The translations under genes and the position numbers were made by a program. The notes under the pieces are model-generated. The model was given only the letters and a program-made list of their open reading frames with translations, had not been told where the DNA came from and searched no databases. From Gammaproteobacteria bacterium (GTDB lineage Bacteria; Pseudomonadota; Gammaproteobacteria; Steroidobacterales; Woeseiaceae), in the NCBI GenBank assembly GCA_029881015.1, contig JAOUNK010000239.1, positions 1 to 5,482 of the forward strand: a DNA stretch of 5,482 bases. Direction: 5' to 3'. Within the stretch, counting starts at the first letter, position 1. Every line of letters begins with the position of its first letter. Shown here in pieces: positions 4,959-5,482 of the stretch.

Positions 4959-5482
4959 CGTGCGTTCACGGACACGGTGAAACGCGTCTTCCGCCACTCG
5001 ACCCACAGCAGGAGAAACCAGGCCTGCATCAGGAAAGAGGCGATCCATTCAATACGATTCTCGTTGCTGTTCAGGCTGCCAAGGATCTCTTTCTGGGCAA
5101 AGTTGACGATGCCGAGCGCCCACGGGGTCGCGGTCATCCAGACCATCGCCCGTTGCATAAGTGAACGCTCGAGAGCCAGCGACAGAACGAGCTGCGCCAA
5201 CGCTGTGCCACCGAAATACAGGTAGACGCCGTAGCTGCGCATGATCTCGTAGAAGGGATCGTTGCTCGCCAGGTACGAGACGTACAGCACGAGGGCGATG
5301 GCGCCGACGATACCCGCAACCAGGATCGTGTTACCGGCCCGGGAGTCCGGCCGCAGCGACTTGAGCCAGAGCACGGCAAAGTACCAGGTGAACGCAAGGA
5401 CGGTAGCCTGCGGCAACAGCGTCGCCCGGAAAACGCGATCGCCCGGCGGATAACGACCGGTCGAACTGATCGACGTGCAACC
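4955..5482 (-). CDS. Multi-pass membrane protein, possibly Frag1/DRAM-like, N-terminus missing
   Basis: Reading the minus strand from the right edge, the frame is open for 175 codons to TAG at 4957-4955, so the start lies outside the window. A TTG at 5416-5414 could begin a 153-residue protein, but the open frame continues upstream with TSISSTGRYPPGDRVFR, so that TTG is probably internal. Visible hydrophobic segments are LLPQATVLAFTWYFAVLWL, ILVAGIVGAIALVLYVSYLA, YGVYLYFGGTALAQLVLSLAL, a weaker one around MVWMTATPWALGIVNFA, and WIASFLMQAWFLLLWVEW at the end. The SIS-TGR-PP-VFR stretch, the Tyr/Phe-rich third segment and the terminal EW-segment resemble Frag1/DRAM/Sfk1 proteins from memory; I am unsure of this. 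The end lies tail to tail with mbnH, so it is a separate transcription unit. Confidence 0.7.
   Translation of the reverse strand, partial: GCTSISSTGRYPPGDRVFRATLLPQATVLAFTWYFAVLWLKSLRPDSRAGNTILVAGIVGAIALVLYVSYLASNDPFYEIMRSYGVYLYFGGTALAQLVLSLALERSLMQRAMVWMTATPWALGIVNFAQKEILGSLNSNENRIEWIASFLMQAWFLLLWVEWRKTRFTVSVNAR

Noticed and set aside
5414..5416. TTG as the true start of the minus-strand membrane protein
   Set aside because: The frame stays open to the window edge and the upstream residues look like part of the same family, so the gene is more likely cut by the window.
1..5482. CRISPR arrays, insertion sequences, long direct repeats or phage genes
   Set aside because: I found no regularly spaced repeats, transposase motifs or long duplicated stretches by reading both strands.

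Overview
The window is about 5.5 kb of GC-rich bacterial DNA, densely coded, with short intergenic gaps and overlapping or nearly abutting genes. Outer-membrane, lipoprotein and c-type cytochrome signatures point to a Gram-negative bacterium. The gene families fit an environmental gammaproteobacterium, but taxonomy cannot be settled from the sequence alone.

Region 1 (1-2332, plus strand) is a tight three-gene block: the 3' end of a DUF4266 small protein ending in Gly-Gly-Gly-Gly-Cys-Gly-Cys-Asn, then a DUF3570 outer-membrane beta-barrel protein, then an ApbE-family FAD:protein FMN transferase. Gaps are 1 and 2 bases. The barrel protein carries DALTGAT, a full match to the ApbE flavinylation motif, placed where an extracellular loop would begin. 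The block therefore looks like an enzyme plus its own substrate, giving a candidate surface-exposed outer-membrane flavoprotein.

Region 2 (2333-2500) is the only real intergenic gap. Its first 65 bases are very AT-rich and hold a 16-bp perfect palindrome and a possible -10 element. The next 70 bases could fold into three small hairpins as a 5' leader.

Region 3 (2501-4958, plus strand) is a second tight block: a membrane-anchored coiled-coil protein of unknown role, an MbnP-like lipoprotein, and an MbnH-like diheme cytochrome. In characterised members of this pair, MbnH oxidises a tryptophan of MbnP to kynurenine, creating a copper site. No methanobactin biosynthesis gene is visible here.

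Region 4 (4955-5482, minus strand) is the 3' part of a multi-pass membrane protein, perhaps Frag1/DRAM-like, that runs off the right edge. It shares the four bases CTAG with the end of the cytochrome gene, each strand using them for its own stop.

The window thus places two different post-translational redox modification systems side by side: covalent flavinylation (ApbE with DUF3570) and tryptophan-to-kynurenine oxidation (MbnH with MbnP). The families are known, but a flavinylated outer-membrane barrel and its DUF4266 partner are, as far as I know, not functionally described.
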